This document shows positions 44,865 through 53,811 of a DNA stretch of 64,000 nucleotides, in pieces. The translations under genes and the position numbers were made by a program. Below the pieces are notes generated by a model, which was not told where the DNA came from, ran no database searches, and saw only the letters and a list, made by a program, of their open reading frames with translations. Positions within the stretch are counted from its first letter, which is position 1, and every line of letters starts with the position of its first letter. Origin of the DNA: Parabacteroides distasonis (GTDB lineage Bacteria > Bacteroidota > Bacteroidia > Bacteroidales > Tannerellaceae); contig SUXM01000004.1 in assembly GCA_015060925.1 (NCBI GenBank), positions 62,001 through 126,000 of the forward strand, written 5' to 3'.

Positions 44865-45656
44865 ATGCAGGTAGTACCCTCCATAAATATATTGAAAAAA
44901 GGTATCTTGTTATATCGTTGGCTTCGTTATCGTAAAGGTTTCGGTGTGCATTCTCCTTTTGTCTTTAACCTGATTACGAAAGTAATTGAAGAGAAGGCCT
45001 CCTATTACAGTCTGGATGATATTGAACTGGTTCGTAAGCAGATGCTTTACCGGGAAGGTATGATTACCTATCCGGATCGCCATCAGAAGGGGAAAGTGTG
45101 TAGCCGGACTGTCGGGCAGATCGTGAGACGAGAGTCCATCAGTCCCAAACATGGGGCATTGTTGTTTCGTCTGACAAACTACCTTCGCCCTAAGTATGTT
45201 CTGCAAATAGGAGCTTCCATGGGGTTGTCCACTCTTTATTTGTCTTCTTATGCTTCTGATTTGGAGTGCAGGGTGTTAGAGAATGAGCCAGAGTTTGCGA
45301 AGATCTCTCGTCGTGTATATGAAAAGGTGGCTCGTAACCCGATAGATTTGCGGGTGGGGGACTATAAGAAACTGTTGCCCGGCGCATTGGAGGAGATGGA
45401 AAGGGTTGATTTTGTTTTCTTTAATACCCCTTATGAGCCAATGGATTATCTGTTTTTGTTTGAAACATCTCTTGCCAAGGTACATGACCATACAGTGTTT
45501 GTTTTTGAAGGGATAAAGGAGAACCGCCGGATGCGTGAGTTGTGGCAGATGGTTTGTAGTTGTCCGGAGGTGACGGTGACGATCGATCTTTATTCCATGG
45601 GGCTTGTCTTCTTTAATAAGAAGTTACACAAGAGAGACTATATTGTTTATTTTTAA
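44865..45656 (+). CDS. SAM-dependent methyltransferase-like protein
   Basis: A 263-aa class I methyltransferase-like protein. After a GFGVHSPFVFNLI start, common in Bacteroidetes members, the Rossmann motif I is VLQIGASMGLSTLYLSS near residue 110, followed by VLENEPEFAKISRRVYEK (acidic end of beta-2) and VDFVFFNTPYE at motif IV. It resembles small O-methyltransferases. The target is unknown. The cobalamin adenosyltransferase gene begins 19 nt later, so they are likely co-transcribed. Confidence 0.78.
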   Translation: MQVVPSINILKKGILLYRWLRYRKGFGVHSPFVFNLITKVIEEKASYYSLDDIELVRKQMLYREGMITYPDRHQKGKVCSRTVGQIVRRESISPKHGALLFRLTNYLRPKYVLQIGASMGLSTLYLSSYASDLECRVLENEPEFAKISRRVYEKVARNPIDLRVGDYKKLLPGALEEMERVDFVFFNTPYEPMDYLFLFETSLAKVHDHTVFVFEGIKENRRMRELWQMVCSCPEVTVTIDLYSMGLVFFNKKLHKRDYIVYF

Positions 45657-45674
45657 TAAGGGACATGTGAGGAA

Positions 45675-46238
45675 ATGAAAAAAAGTTTGATATATACCGG
45701 GACAGGCGACAAAGGTATGACCTCTTTAGTGGGAGGCCAACGTGTGTCAAAGGCGCATCAGCGTATCGAAAGTTATGGAACCATTGATGAACTGAATTCT
45801 TTTATCGGTCTTCTGATTACGTCGGTGAAGGAAAAGGAAGACCGGGATTTTTTGTTGTTTGTCCAACATAAACTTTTTACGATCGGTTCCTATTTAGCAA
45901 CTGACCAGGATACTACTGAGTTGAAGGTGGAAAGCAAGGTGTTTCCGGAGACGATTGAACGGATTGAAAAAGAGATAGACCGCATAGATGGCGGATTACC
46001 CAAGATGCATAGTTTTGTCTTGCCGGGAGGCAACCGCCCGTCCGCCTTGGCACATGTCTGCCGTACGGTTTGCCGGCGTGCGGAACGGCAAATCTACCGT
46101 TTGATGGAGGAGATAGAGGTGGAGGAGCCTGTGCTTGTCTTTGTAAACAGACTGTCTGATTATCTGTTTGTTCTGGCTCGGAAGGAATGTGTGATTGGCA
46201 ATGATAATGAAATAATTTGGGATTATACTTGTATCTAA
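45675..46238 (+). CDS. Cob(I)alamin adenosyltransferase, PduO type
   Basis: A 187-aa PduO-type ATP:cob(I)alamin adenosyltransferase that makes adenosylcobalamin. The signature [19 protein letters not shown] at the start binds [27 protein letters not shown] and [15 protein letters not shown] near the C-terminus are the conserved trimer-interface helices. Length is typical. Adenosylcobalamin would serve, for example, methylmalonyl-CoA mutase in the succinate-propionate route, though that gene is not in the window. Confidence 0.93.
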   Translation: MKKSLIYTGTGDKGMTSLVGGQRVSKAHQRIESYGTIDELNSFIGLLITSVKEKEDRDFLLFVQHKLFTIGSYLATDQDTTELKVESKVFPETIERIEKEIDRIDGGLPKMHSFVLPGGNRPSALAHVCRTVCRRAERQIYRLMEEIEVEEPVLVFVNRLSDYLFVLARKECVIGNDNEIIWDYTCI

Positions 46239-46250
46239 AGAATATTATTA

Positions 46251-46258
46251 TACTTTTG
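46251..46258 (+). promoter_or_regulatory. -7 box (TACTTTTG)
   Basis: TAnnTTTG match 52 nt before the DUF2795 gene. Confidence 0.55.
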
Positions 46259-46309
46259 CGCAAGAATTGTGAACCGAACCACTATGGTGGTTATTAATAC
46301 TTGAGAACT

Positions 46310-46531
46310 ATGTATTGGACATTAGAGTTAGCTTCCAAGTTGGAAGATGCCCCTTGGCCTGCAACCAAGGATGAATTGATTGATTATGCACAACGTTCCG
46401 GAGCGCCATTGGAAGTGATTGAAAATCTACAGGAAATGGAGGATGAAGGTGAAATATACGAATGTATTGAAGATATTTGGCCGGATTATCCAAGTAAAGA
46501 GGACTTTTTCTTCAATGAAGAAGAATATTGA
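46310..46531 (+). CDS. DUF2795 family protein
   Basis: A 73-aa acidic protein starting MYWTLELASKLEDAPWPATKDELIDYA, the DUF2795 signature, and ending EDIWPDYPSKEDFFFNEEEY. The track start at 46301 is a TTG; ATG 46310 matches the family start. It is highly conserved in Bacteroidetes and of unknown function. A probable terminator follows, so it is separate from the T9SS operon downstream. Confidence 0.88.
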   Translation: MYWTLELASKLEDAPWPATKDELIDYAQRSGAPLEVIENLQEMEDEGEIYECIEDIWPDYPSKEDFFFNEEEY

Positions 46532-46570
46532 TGTGCGGAATCCGCATTGAGAGAAAGAAATAAAGGAGAT

Positions 46571-46610
46571 GAGGTGGTGGGATTTTGTCCTGCTACCTCG
46601 TTTGTTTTTA
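46571..46610 (+). terminator. Probable terminator after DUF2795
   Basis: 12-bp arms GAGGTGGTGGGA / TCCTGCTACCTC with some G-T pairs, five-base loop, then a T-rich tail. Confidence 0.65.
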
Positions 46611-46672
46611 TACAATTTATTTATATTCTTTACGTTTATATTTTTATCGAAAGTATTTTTTAGGGAAGTCAA

Positions 46673-47617
46673 ATGAAGAAATATCTCCTGCTTGTCGTTA
46701 TGATGGTAACCTGTGTCACAGGGGTACGGGCGCAATATGATTCGCAATTGAGCCAGTATTTCATGGCAATGGGTTATTATAATCCAGCCTATGTAGGAGT
46801 GAGGGAGGATTTGAACTTGTTAGCATTGTCCCGTTTGCAATGGTTAGGGATAGAGGGTGCTCCGAAATCTATATTTATCAATGCAGATATGCCTTTGAAG
46901 TTGGGTAAGACGAACCATGGGGTGGGATTGTCGATCTTTACGGAAGGGATAGGACTTTTCCAAAATACGCATGTCAATCTGCAATATGCTTATAAACAAA
47001 AGCTCTTTGGCGGAACTTTGAGCGTTGGGTTGCAGTTCGGTTTGGTCAACCAGTCTTTTAACGGGGAGAAGGTGTTTTATCCGACCAGCCAATTCCATCA
47101 ACAACAAGACCAAGCGATTCCGAATACGCAGGTTAGCGGGATGGGGATGGATATAGGTGCCGGTCTTTATTATACGCATAAGAAGTTTTATGTCGGAGTA
47201 GGAGCGACACACTTGAATAAGACGGAGGTTCGGTTGGATGAGTATTCGTCAATGTATCTGAGTAGCACATATAATTTAACCGGAGGATACAATATTCAGT
47301 TACGTAATCCGTTGTATGAATTACAACCATCTGTCTTTTTGAAGACGGATATGCAAAGTTTTCAGGCGGATATAACTGCGCGGTTGGTTTATAACAAAAT
47401 GTTTAATGGTGGTTTTTCCTGGCGGGTGAATGAATCGGTCATCTTATTGTTAGGAGCAAAGTTCGGAAGTTTCCATGTAGGGTATGCGTATGATTTTCCT
47501 ACAACCCCGATTCTGAAAGGGACAAGTGGAAGCCATGAGCTGATGGTCAGCTACAAATTAAAATTGAAGAAGTCTAAGTCTGGAAAAAACAAACATAAAA
47601 GTGTACGTATATTATAG
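46673..47617 (+). CDS. porP: Type IX secretion membrane protein PorP/SprF
   Basis: A 314-aa outer-membrane barrel of the PorP/SprF family: signal peptide ending GVRAQ, then the hallmark opening YDSQLSQYFMAMGYYNPAYVG and repeated beta strands, finishing with a basic tail KSGKNKHKSVRI. In P. gingivalis PorP is needed for type IX secretion; SprF-like proteins link substrates to the machine. It is the first gene of porP-K-L-M-N; its stop is 7 nt before porK. No clear TAnnTTTG box was seen just upstream. Confidence 0.92.
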   Translation: MKKYLLLVVMMVTCVTGVRAQYDSQLSQYFMAMGYYNPAYVGVREDLNLLALSRLQWLGIEGAPKSIFINADMPLKLGKTNHGVGLSIFTEGIGLFQNTHVNLQYAYKQKLFGGTLSVGLQFGLVNQSFNGEKVFYPTSQFHQQQDQAIPNTQVSGMGMDIGAGLYYTHKKFYVGVGATHLNKTEVRLDEYSSMYLSSTYNLTGGYNIQLRNPLYELQPSVFLKTDMQSFQADITARLVYNKMFNGGFSWRVNESVILLLGAKFGSFHVGYAYDFPTTPILKGTSGSHELMVSYKLKLKKSKSGKNKHKSVRIL

Positions 47618-47624
47618 TTAGTAT

Positions 47625-49052
47625 ATGAAAAAAGTATTATTAGTACTTGTGACAGTTGTCTTGTTGACCTCATGTGGCAAATCTCTGACGAATGTCGGGG
47701 GAGAAGTAACCGGGGTACGAACAGTGGCTTTCAATGAGCCTGCACCCTATGGCATGGTGTTGATTAAAAGAGGTTCGTTTGAAATGGGACCTGCTGATAA
47801 AGATTCTTTGTGGGGGATTAATCCGGAGACAAAAGGGGTCTCTTTTGATGCCTTTTGGATGGATGAAACGGAGGTGACGAATGCGAAATATCGCCAGTTC
47901 GTTTATTGGGTGCGTGACTCTATTATCCGTGAACGTTTGGCTGATCCTGCTTATGGGGGTAATGATTTGTTTAAGATTACTGAAGATAAGTATGGCGAAC
48001 CTGTAACTCCTCATCTGGACTGGAGTCGTCCTATCCCTTGGAAACGTGCCAATGAAGATGAGATACGTGCTATTGAAAGTGTTTATACTATTAATCCTGT
48101 GACTGGCGAAAAGACATTGGATCCTAAGCAGATGGTTTATAAATATGAGTGGTATGATTATACTGCTGCCGCTTTGCGTAAGAACAATTTGGATCCGGCT
48201 GCCCGTGTCCGCAATACAGATATTAAAGTGGATCCGAACGAAGTAATCATGATTTCTAAAGATACGGCTTATATTACAGAAGAAGGTGAGATTGTTAATG
48301 AAACGATTACACGCCAATTAAGCGGGCCATGGGATTTCTTGCATACGCGTATTGTAAACATCTATCCGGATGAGACTTGTTGGGTAAATGATTTCAATAA
48401 TGCTTACAATGAACCGTATATGCGTATGTACTTTTCACATCCTGGATATGATGATTATCCTGTGGTGGGGATCTCTTGGGAACAGGCTACTGCTTTCTGT
48501 GTATGGCGTACCAATCTGTTTAAAGAGTCATTGAATTTGCCAAGTGGACAAGCTTTTGAGGCTTTCCGTTTGCCGACAGAGGGCGAGTGGGAATATGCTG
48601 CCCGTACCGGTAAGAATGAAAATAAGTATCCTTGGGCAGGTGATGAGTTGATGAGTGGCAAAGGTTGTTTCTTAGGAAACTTTAAGCCGGGTAAAGGTAA
48701 TTATACAGAAGATGGCCATTTGATTACTTCCCGTGTCGGTTCCTTCTCTCCGAATGAGTTCGGTTTGTATGACATGGCTGGTAATGTGGCAGAATGGACT
48801 TCTACCTCTTATTCTGAATCCGGTCCCAGCCAGATGAGTGATATGAACCCGGATTTACGCTATAATGCAGCCAAAGAAGATCCGTATGCAATGAAAAAGA
48901 AGGTAGTTCGTGGAGGTTCATGGAAAGACGTTTCACAATTTATCCGTTCAGATATGCGTACATTTGAGTACCAGAATGAGACTCGCTCCTATATTGGTTT
49001 CCGTTGTGCACGTACGCAAATCGGGTTCTCAAGAGCAAAAGGTAAAAAATAA
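47625..49052 (+). CDS. porK: T9SS ring lipoprotein PorK/GldK
   Basis: A 475-aa lipoprotein (lipobox VLLTSC, Cys ~17) with a formylglycine-generating-enzyme/SUMF1-like domain: FEMGP, FWMDETEVTNAKYRQFVYW, GISWEQATAFCVWRTN, RLPTEGEWEYAARTG, GLYDMAGNVAEWTS and VVRGGSWKD...SYIGFRCART. In this branch it is structural: with PorN it forms the large periplasmic ring under the outer membrane. Length fits GldK (~450-490 aa). Confidence 0.94.
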   Translation: MKKVLLVLVTVVLLTSCGKSLTNVGGEVTGVRTVAFNEPAPYGMVLIKRGSFEMGPADKDSLWGINPETKGVSFDAFWMDETEVTNAKYRQFVYWVRDSIIRERLADPAYGGNDLFKITEDKYGEPVTPHLDWSRPIPWKRANEDEIRAIESVYTINPVTGEKTLDPKQMVYKYEWYDYTAAALRKNNLDPAARVRNTDIKVDPNEVIMISKDTAYITEEGEIVNETITRQLSGPWDFLHTRIVNIYPDETCWVNDFNNAYNEPYMRMYFSHPGYDDYPVVGISWEQATAFCVWRTNLFKESLNLPSGQAFEAFRLPTEGEWEYAARTGKNENKYPWAGDELMSGKGCFLGNFKPGKGNYTEDGHLITSRVGSFSPNEFGLYDMAGNVAEWTSTSYSESGPSQMSDMNPDLRYNAAKEDPYAMKKKVVRGGSWKDVSQFIRSDMRTFEYQNETRSYIGFRCARTQIGFSRAKGKK

Positions 49053-49104
49053 CGAATAGGGAATGTGTCCCTAATCTATTAATAATGAATATATAATCAC
49101 AGTT

Positions 49105-50178
49105 ATGGGAAAATATAGAAGATATAAAAACAGAGTGGAGATGTACCTTGCCAGTGAGAAGGGTAAACGGGTGTTGAATTTCTGTTATAGTTGGGGTGCC
49201 TCTATCGTTATTATTGGTGCTTTGTTTAAGTTGTTGCATTTGCCTTATGGTAACCAGATCTTGTTTGTGGCAATGACTGTGGAAGCATTGGTGTTCTTTG
49301 TCTCTGCGTTTGAACGTCCGGGTAACGAATATCATTGGGAAGAGGTATTTCCTGTATTGAAATCTAAGAATCCTTTGGATCGTCCGGATTTTGCCAATAC
49401 CTCTATGGCGAACTTGGTGAATCATCCGGAGAATATGACTGATGATGAGGTGAATGCTTCCGGTGTCAATATTCATATTGGTGGCAAATCAGTGGCAACC
49501 AATTTAGGAAACTTGGATGTGGATGCAGAAGACACGAAGACGCTTTCTGATAGTATCAAGAAGTTGAGTGGTGCCGCTGAGCAAATATCAAAGATGGCTG
49601 AATTGACTGAGGCTACCCAAAAGTACTTGGAACAGCTTTCTTCTATGTCTGATCACATGGCTCGTTTCAGTCAGGTGACCAATTCTTTGACTGATGTATC
49701 TGATACCTTGCTCCATTCTTATAAGGCGATTACCGATAATTCGGATGGTATCAACCAGAACTCACGTGGTTATGTACAACAGATGGAGATGTTGAACCGC
49801 AATATTTCCGGCTTGAATACAATTTATGAAATCCAATTGAAGAGTATTAGCTCTCAGATTGAATCTATCGAACACATCAACGGTGGCTTAAACCGTATTC
49901 GTGAAATGTATGACGGCTCTGTCGTGGATAGTTCGGTTTTCCGTAACGAAACAGAAAAGATGGCTCGCCAATTGGCAGAATTGAATCAGGTATATAGCCG
50001 ATTGTTACAGGCTATGACGGTCAATATGGGTATTCAAGTGCCTGTCCAACCGCAACAGCCTGTTTATGCACAAACCGGCCAGCCACAGCAACCGCAAAGT
50101 TACCAACAGCCGTATCAACAACCATACGGATATCAACAGCCGGCACAGGCTCCATACACAAACAATCCAATGAAGTAA
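49105..50178 (+). CDS. porL: T9SS motor protein PorL/GldL with Pro/Gln-rich tail
   Basis: A 357-aa inner-membrane protein. Two transmembrane helices near the start (CYSWGASIVIIGALFKLLHL; ILFVAMTVEALVFFVSAFE) carry the helix-2 Glu that is the likely proton-carrying residue. Residues ~130-310 are helical/coiled coil (SDSIKKLSGAAEQISKMAELTE). The last ~40 residues are a low-complexity tail with repeats such as QQPYQQPYGYQQP. With PorM it forms the proton-driven rotary motor of T9SS. Confidence 0.92.
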   Translation: MGKYRRYKNRVEMYLASEKGKRVLNFCYSWGASIVIIGALFKLLHLPYGNQILFVAMTVEALVFFVSAFERPGNEYHWEEVFPVLKSKNPLDRPDFANTSMANLVNHPENMTDDEVNASGVNIHIGGKSVATNLGNLDVDAEDTKTLSDSIKKLSGAAEQISKMAELTEATQKYLEQLSSMSDHMARFSQVTNSLTDVSDTLLHSYKAITDNSDGINQNSRGYVQQMEMLNRNISGLNTIYEIQLKSISSQIESIEHINGGLNRIREMYDGSVVDSSVFRNETEKMARQLAELNQVYSRLLQAMTVNMGIQVPVQPQQPVYAQTGQPQQPQSYQQPYQQPYGYQQPAQAPYTNNPMK

Positions 50179-50184
50179 TCGACT

Positions 50185-51753
50185 ATGGCAGGAATATCAA
50201 ATAATCCCAATTCTCCCCGTCAGAAGATGATAAACCTGATGTATCTGGTTTTCATCGCGATGATGGCCTTGAATGTGTCATCGGAGGTTCTTGACGGCTT
50301 TGGATTGGTAGAGGGTAGTTTGCGGACTTCCATTGATAACTCTTCTACACGTAATAAGATTGTAAATGATGAGTTGGAGGCCTATTATCAAACGAATCCC
50401 GAAAAGGTGCGTAGCTGGTATGAAAAGGGAAAGAAGGTGAAAGAGGCTTCTGATAGTTTGTTTAACTATGTACAGGATTTGAAGGTTCGTATCGCTCAAT
50501 TGGCTGATGGCGAAGAGGCCGATGTCAATAATATAGAACATAAAGATGATTTGGAGGCAGCCTCTCGTGTGATGTTGGCTCCGGTTTCTGGTGAAGGTAA
50601 ACATTTGCGCCAACGTATTGAGAATTATCGTACAATGATGGGCGAAATGGTTGAAGATGAGGCAAAGACACGTGTGATAGAAGCTACATTATCTACAACA
50701 CCTCCTCGCAAAGCTGGAATTAATACTCGTTCATGGGAAGAGGCATTGTTTGAAAATATGCCGGTAGCGGCTGCTATTACGCTTTTGACCAAGTTGCAAA
50801 GTGATATCCGTTATGCAGAAGGAGAGGTGTTGTCTAATTTGTTAAGTAGTGTCGATGTGCGTGACTATCGCGTGAACCAGATTACGGCACAGGTTATACC
50901 GGAAAGCCAGATTGTCATGCGTGGAAGTCAATACAAGGCAAACATTGTGCTTTCTGCTGTCGATTCAACCAAACGGCCGACAGTCTTTGTCAATGGAAAG
51001 GAACTGCCTTATGAGGCAAATGGTTTGTTTACGACTGTGGCTGGTGCTCCAGGTACTTATCCGATCAAAGGGTATATTGAAATGCCGGGCAGCGATGGTA
51101 GTATGATGCGCCGTGAGTTTGAAAGTGAATATTTCGTGACAGAGCCGAGTGCAACCGTAGCGCCGATGTTGATGAATGTCTTGTATGCCGGAATTGCCAA
51201 CCCGATTCGAATTGCCGTTCCGGGTGTCCCAAGTGGAAATGTAACGGCAACCATGACGAATGGAACATTGGTTCGCAAAGGAGATCAGTGGGAAGCTCGT
51301 CCGAATGTAGTCGGTACGGATGCTGTGGTTTCTGTTCAGGCGAAGATGGCAGACGGACGTAGTGTTGAGATGGCGAAAACAACCTTTAGGGTTCGTGCTT
51401 TGCCTGATCCGATGCCCTATATCGAGTATAAAGATCAGAATGGGAATGTGCGTAAATTCCGGGGAGGTCAACTTTCTAAGCGTAGCTTGGTGGAAGCCGA
51501 TGGTATCCAAGCGGCAATTGATGATGATTTGTTGAATGTTCCGTTTAAGGTTTTGAGCTTTGAGTTGACATTCTATGATTCTATGGGTAACATTATACCG
51601 GAGGTGACACAAGGAAGTCAATTCTCTCAACGTCAAAAGGATTATATCCGACGATTGGCAAGAGGCAAACGCTTTTATATTACTCATGTGAAGGTGTTAG
51701 GCCCGGATAATAAAGAACGCATTATCCCGACAGTAGAAGTAATCGTAAACTAA
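50185..51753 (+). CDS. porM: T9SS motor protein PorM/GldM
   Basis: A 522-aa protein with one N-terminal membrane helix ([25 protein letters not shown], after a short cytoplasmic SPRQK) and a long periplasmic part. A helical D1 region (residues ~40-210) is followed by Ig-like beta domains ([63 protein letters not shown]). It spans the periplasm and couples the PorL motor to the PorK-PorN ring. Length is right for the family. Confidence 0.94.
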   Translation: MAGISNNPNSPRQKMINLMYLVFIAMMALNVSSEVLDGFGLVEGSLRTSIDNSSTRNKIVNDELEAYYQTNPEKVRSWYEKGKKVKEASDSLFNYVQDLKVRIAQLADGEEADVNNIEHKDDLEAASRVMLAPVSGEGKHLRQRIENYRTMMGEMVEDEAKTRVIEATLSTTPPRKAGINTRSWEEALFENMPVAAAITLLTKLQSDIRYAEGEVLSNLLSSVDVRDYRVNQITAQVIPESQIVMRGSQYKANIVLSAVDSTKRPTVFVNGKELPYEANGLFTTVAGAPGTYPIKGYIEMPGSDGSMMRREFESEYFVTEPSATVAPMLMNVLYAGIANPIRIAVPGVPSGNVTATMTNGTLVRKGDQWEARPNVVGTDAVVSVQAKMADGRSVEMAKTTFRVRALPDPMPYIEYKDQNGNVRKFRGGQLSKRSLVEADGIQAAIDDDLLNVPFKVLSFELTFYDSMGNIIPEVTQGSQFSQRQKDYIRRLARGKRFYITHVKVLGPDNKERIIPTVEVIVN

Positions 51754-51777
51754 AGATGACGATAAAATAGATATAAG

Positions 51778-52863
51778 ATGAAACGTATTTATTACATAGC
51801 AACCCTTATTGCCGCTTTGTTTGCAGCTATTCCGATGCAGGCGCAGGAAGAAGCCGGTAATAATCAACAACAGCAAAGACGTCGTGGTCCGGAAGCAAGC
51901 CGTGGCGCACGTGCTGAAGAAAAGAAAGAGACCGGTATGCCGGAGTTGACCGTTCGTGCACAGGATATGAATGAACGTATGACGCAGCATATTGGAAATG
52001 CCCGTTGGATGCGTGTGATCTATCGTCAGATTGATTTGATGAAAGAACCCAATGCGCCTTTATATTATCCGACACAGCCGATGAACGGACAGATGAATCT
52101 GTTCTCTATCATCTTCCAATTGGTTTGTGAGGGTAAATTGTTTGCATATGAGTATTTGGATGGTTACGAAGACTTTAGCGATAATCGTAAGTTGGATTTG
52201 AAGGTGATGTTGGATCGTAGCCGTATCTTTTATGAAGAGACACCGGCTGAAGGGAATGAACCTGCCAGTTTTGTGGTGAATGAAAGCGATATCCCTTCGG
52301 CAGATGTAAAATCTTACTACATTAAAGAGGCTTGGTATTTTGATCAGAATAACTCTGTGTTTGATGTGAAGACATTGGCTATTTGTCCGATTTTGACGAT
52401 TAACGATGAGATGGGGCAAAACACTATGCCGATGTTCTGGATTCCGTATGAAAACTTACGCCCCTATATCAATACGGCTTATATCATGACCTCTAACATT
52501 AACAACGCCATGACCTTTACGATTGACGATTATTTCCGTCGTCGTATGTTCCAAGGGGATATTTTCAAAACACAGAATCTGATGAACCAGCCGTTACAGG
52601 CCTATTGTCCGACTCCGGATTCGTTGAAGAAAGAGCAAGAACGGATTGAGAATCAGTTAGTCGCATTTGAAAAGGCATTGTATCTGCAACCGGATACTAC
52701 CCAACAGGTAGCGGATGAAAAGGGAAAGAAATCCACAAAGAAAGTAACAACGGCTTCACGTGGAAAGAAGACTTCGGAAGTAAAAGAGACCAAGACAAAA
52801 GCGCCGAAGACGAAAACCCCTAAGACACAAAGCTCAGCTGTTCGTAGCGTACGTCGTCGATAA
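51778..52863 (+). CDS. porN: T9SS ring protein PorN/GldN
   Basis: A 361-aa periplasmic protein: signal peptide ending PMQAQ, then the GldN core (ARWMRVIYRQIDLMKEPNAPLYYPTQPMNGQMNLFSIIF, AWYFDQNNSVFDVKTLAICPI, YFRRRMFQGDIFKTQNLMNQP). It binds PorK to make the ring. The last ~60 residues are a Lys/Thr-rich disordered tail (KKSTKKVTTASRGKK...). Last gene of the T9SS core operon, with a terminator right behind. Confidence 0.93.
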   Translation: MKRIYYIATLIAALFAAIPMQAQEEAGNNQQQQRRRGPEASRGARAEEKKETGMPELTVRAQDMNERMTQHIGNARWMRVIYRQIDLMKEPNAPLYYPTQPMNGQMNLFSIIFQLVCEGKLFAYEYLDGYEDFSDNRKLDLKVMLDRSRIFYEETPAEGNEPASFVVNESDIPSADVKSYYIKEAWYFDQNNSVFDVKTLAICPILTINDEMGQNTMPMFWIPYENLRPYINTAYIMTSNINNAMTFTIDDYFRRRMFQGDIFKTQNLMNQPLQAYCPTPDSLKKEQERIENQLVAFEKALYLQPDTTQQVADEKGKKSTKKVTTASRGKKTSEVKETKTKAPKTKTPKTQSSAVRSVRRR

Positions 52864-52880
52864 GAATTATCCTATTATAG

Positions 52881-52911
52881 AAAAGCAGATCCTTGCGGGT
52901 CTGCTTTTTTT
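52881..52911 (+). terminator. Terminator of the por operon
   Basis: Arms AAAAGCAGA / TCTGCTTTT around a ten-base loop, followed by T. Confidence 0.88.
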
Positions 52912-52934
52912 GTATCTAAATGAATTATCTTAAG

Positions 52935-52994
52935 ATTACATCGGAGGTATTTCGATTTACCTCCGATGTAATAGCAAATTAAGTCCGATGTAAT
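52935..52994. repeat. ATTACATCGGAGGTA palindrome plus an extra half-site
   Basis: Perfect 15-bp arms ATTACATCGGAGGTA / TACCTCCGATGTAAT with an 8-nt spacer (52935-52972), then a third partial copy TCCGATGTAAT at 52984-52994. The same words occur at 16656-16714. Confidence 0.7.
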
Positions 52995-53080
52995 AGAGAC
53001 TATATTTCGTTTAAAAAAGTGAAGAATGCTTTGTTTCTTCGAGTAAAAAAGATTTCCTTTGTAATGTATTAGGAAAAAAT

Positions 53081-53167
53081 AACGTAGAAGCGTTTCGATA
53101 TTATCTTGCTTTGAAATCTCGACAATTTCATTTACCCAAGATAATAGGCAAAATGGCTCCTACGCTT
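53081..53167. repeat. Long imperfect hairpin element, copy 1
   Basis: About 87 nt that folds on itself: the 5-prime part AACGTAGAAGC...TATTATCTTG pairs with CAAGATAATAGG...GCTCCTACGCTT, with an inner GAAAT/ATTTC stem. Read on the minus strand it aligns along its full length with the hairpin at 53217-53299. Bases 52864-53349 (486 nt) contain no gene I can support; this element, its partner, the palindrome and the por terminator are what it holds. Confidence 0.65.
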
Positions 53168-53216
53168 GTGTTTGTTATATATGTATTCCAAGGATGGAAG
53201 AACTATATACCGACAT

Positions 53217-53303
53217 AAAGCGTGGGACTATTGTTCTATTATTGGGTAAGGGCAGTCGAGAGCCTCAAAGCAGTGATAGGACGATAGTTCCCACGCTTTT
53301 CTT
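53217..53303. repeat. Long imperfect hairpin element, copy 2 (inverted relative to copy 1)
   Basis: Arms AAAGCGTGGGACTATTGTTCTAT / ATAGGACGATAGTTCCCACGCTTT (one bulge, two mismatches) around a loop holding TTGGGTAA, GTCGAGAG and TCAAAGCA, followed by a T-rich stretch. The loop words also occur in the reverse complement of copy 1, so the two are homologous. Candidate structured RNA or REP/MITE-like element. Confidence 0.65.
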
Positions 53304-53349
53304 TTTATAATGCTGACCGGCGGGAACAGGGAAGATAATATTTATTGTT

Positions 53350-53799
53350 ATGAAGAAATGTCCTTTTTATTTACTTTTTTTATTAAGTTTTATCTTTGTT
53401 TCTTGCAAAAATCCTATTTTACAGGAAACTTATGCTTCTAATTTACAGTTTGATAATGAAGCAACAATTTATCGAAGTAATGCTAAAATAGTTATTGCAA
53501 ATTTAAGGGAATATGGTCTATGTATAACTATTACAGACGATGCAAAAAATAATTATAGTATGTTTCTTGAAAAGATTTCGAAAAAGACATTGAAAGATTG
53601 TATAACAATTTATGCTTTTTGTGGTGTTATAGATAATAGTCATGAAGAATATAATGTAAATGTAACGTTAGAAGATTATAATTCTTTAGTATCTGATGAT
53701 AAATTGACAATAGAATTTGAAAAGAATAAATCTATAACATATACTCTAAATTTTAATGAAAAGTTTCAAGAGTACATAAAGAATAATATTACTGATTAA
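53350..53799 (+). CDS. Hypothetical lipoprotein, AT-rich accessory gene
   Basis: A 149-aa predicted lipoprotein: MKKCPFYLLFLLSFIFVSC with the lipobox Cys near residue 19. The rest is a small beta-rich domain (NAKIVIANLREYGLCITITDDAKNNYS; YNVNVTLEDYNSLVSDDKLTIEF). No family recognised. The DNA is much more AT-rich than the flanking T9SS and transglutaminase genes. It is followed after 12 nt by another unknown gene, so the two form a small module. Confidence 0.7.
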   Translation: MKKCPFYLLFLLSFIFVSCKNPILQETYASNLQFDNEATIYRSNAKIVIANLREYGLCITITDDAKNNYSMFLEKISKKTLKDCITIYAFCGVIDNSHEEYNVNVTLEDYNSLVSDDKLTIEFEKNKSITYTLNFNEKFQEYIKNNITD

Positions 53800-53811
53800 A
53801 GAGTTGATATT

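Noticed and set aside
52864-53349. Missed small protein gene in the 486-nt gap after porN
   Set aside because: No open frame with a sensible start and composition; the gap is dominated by hairpins and palindromes.
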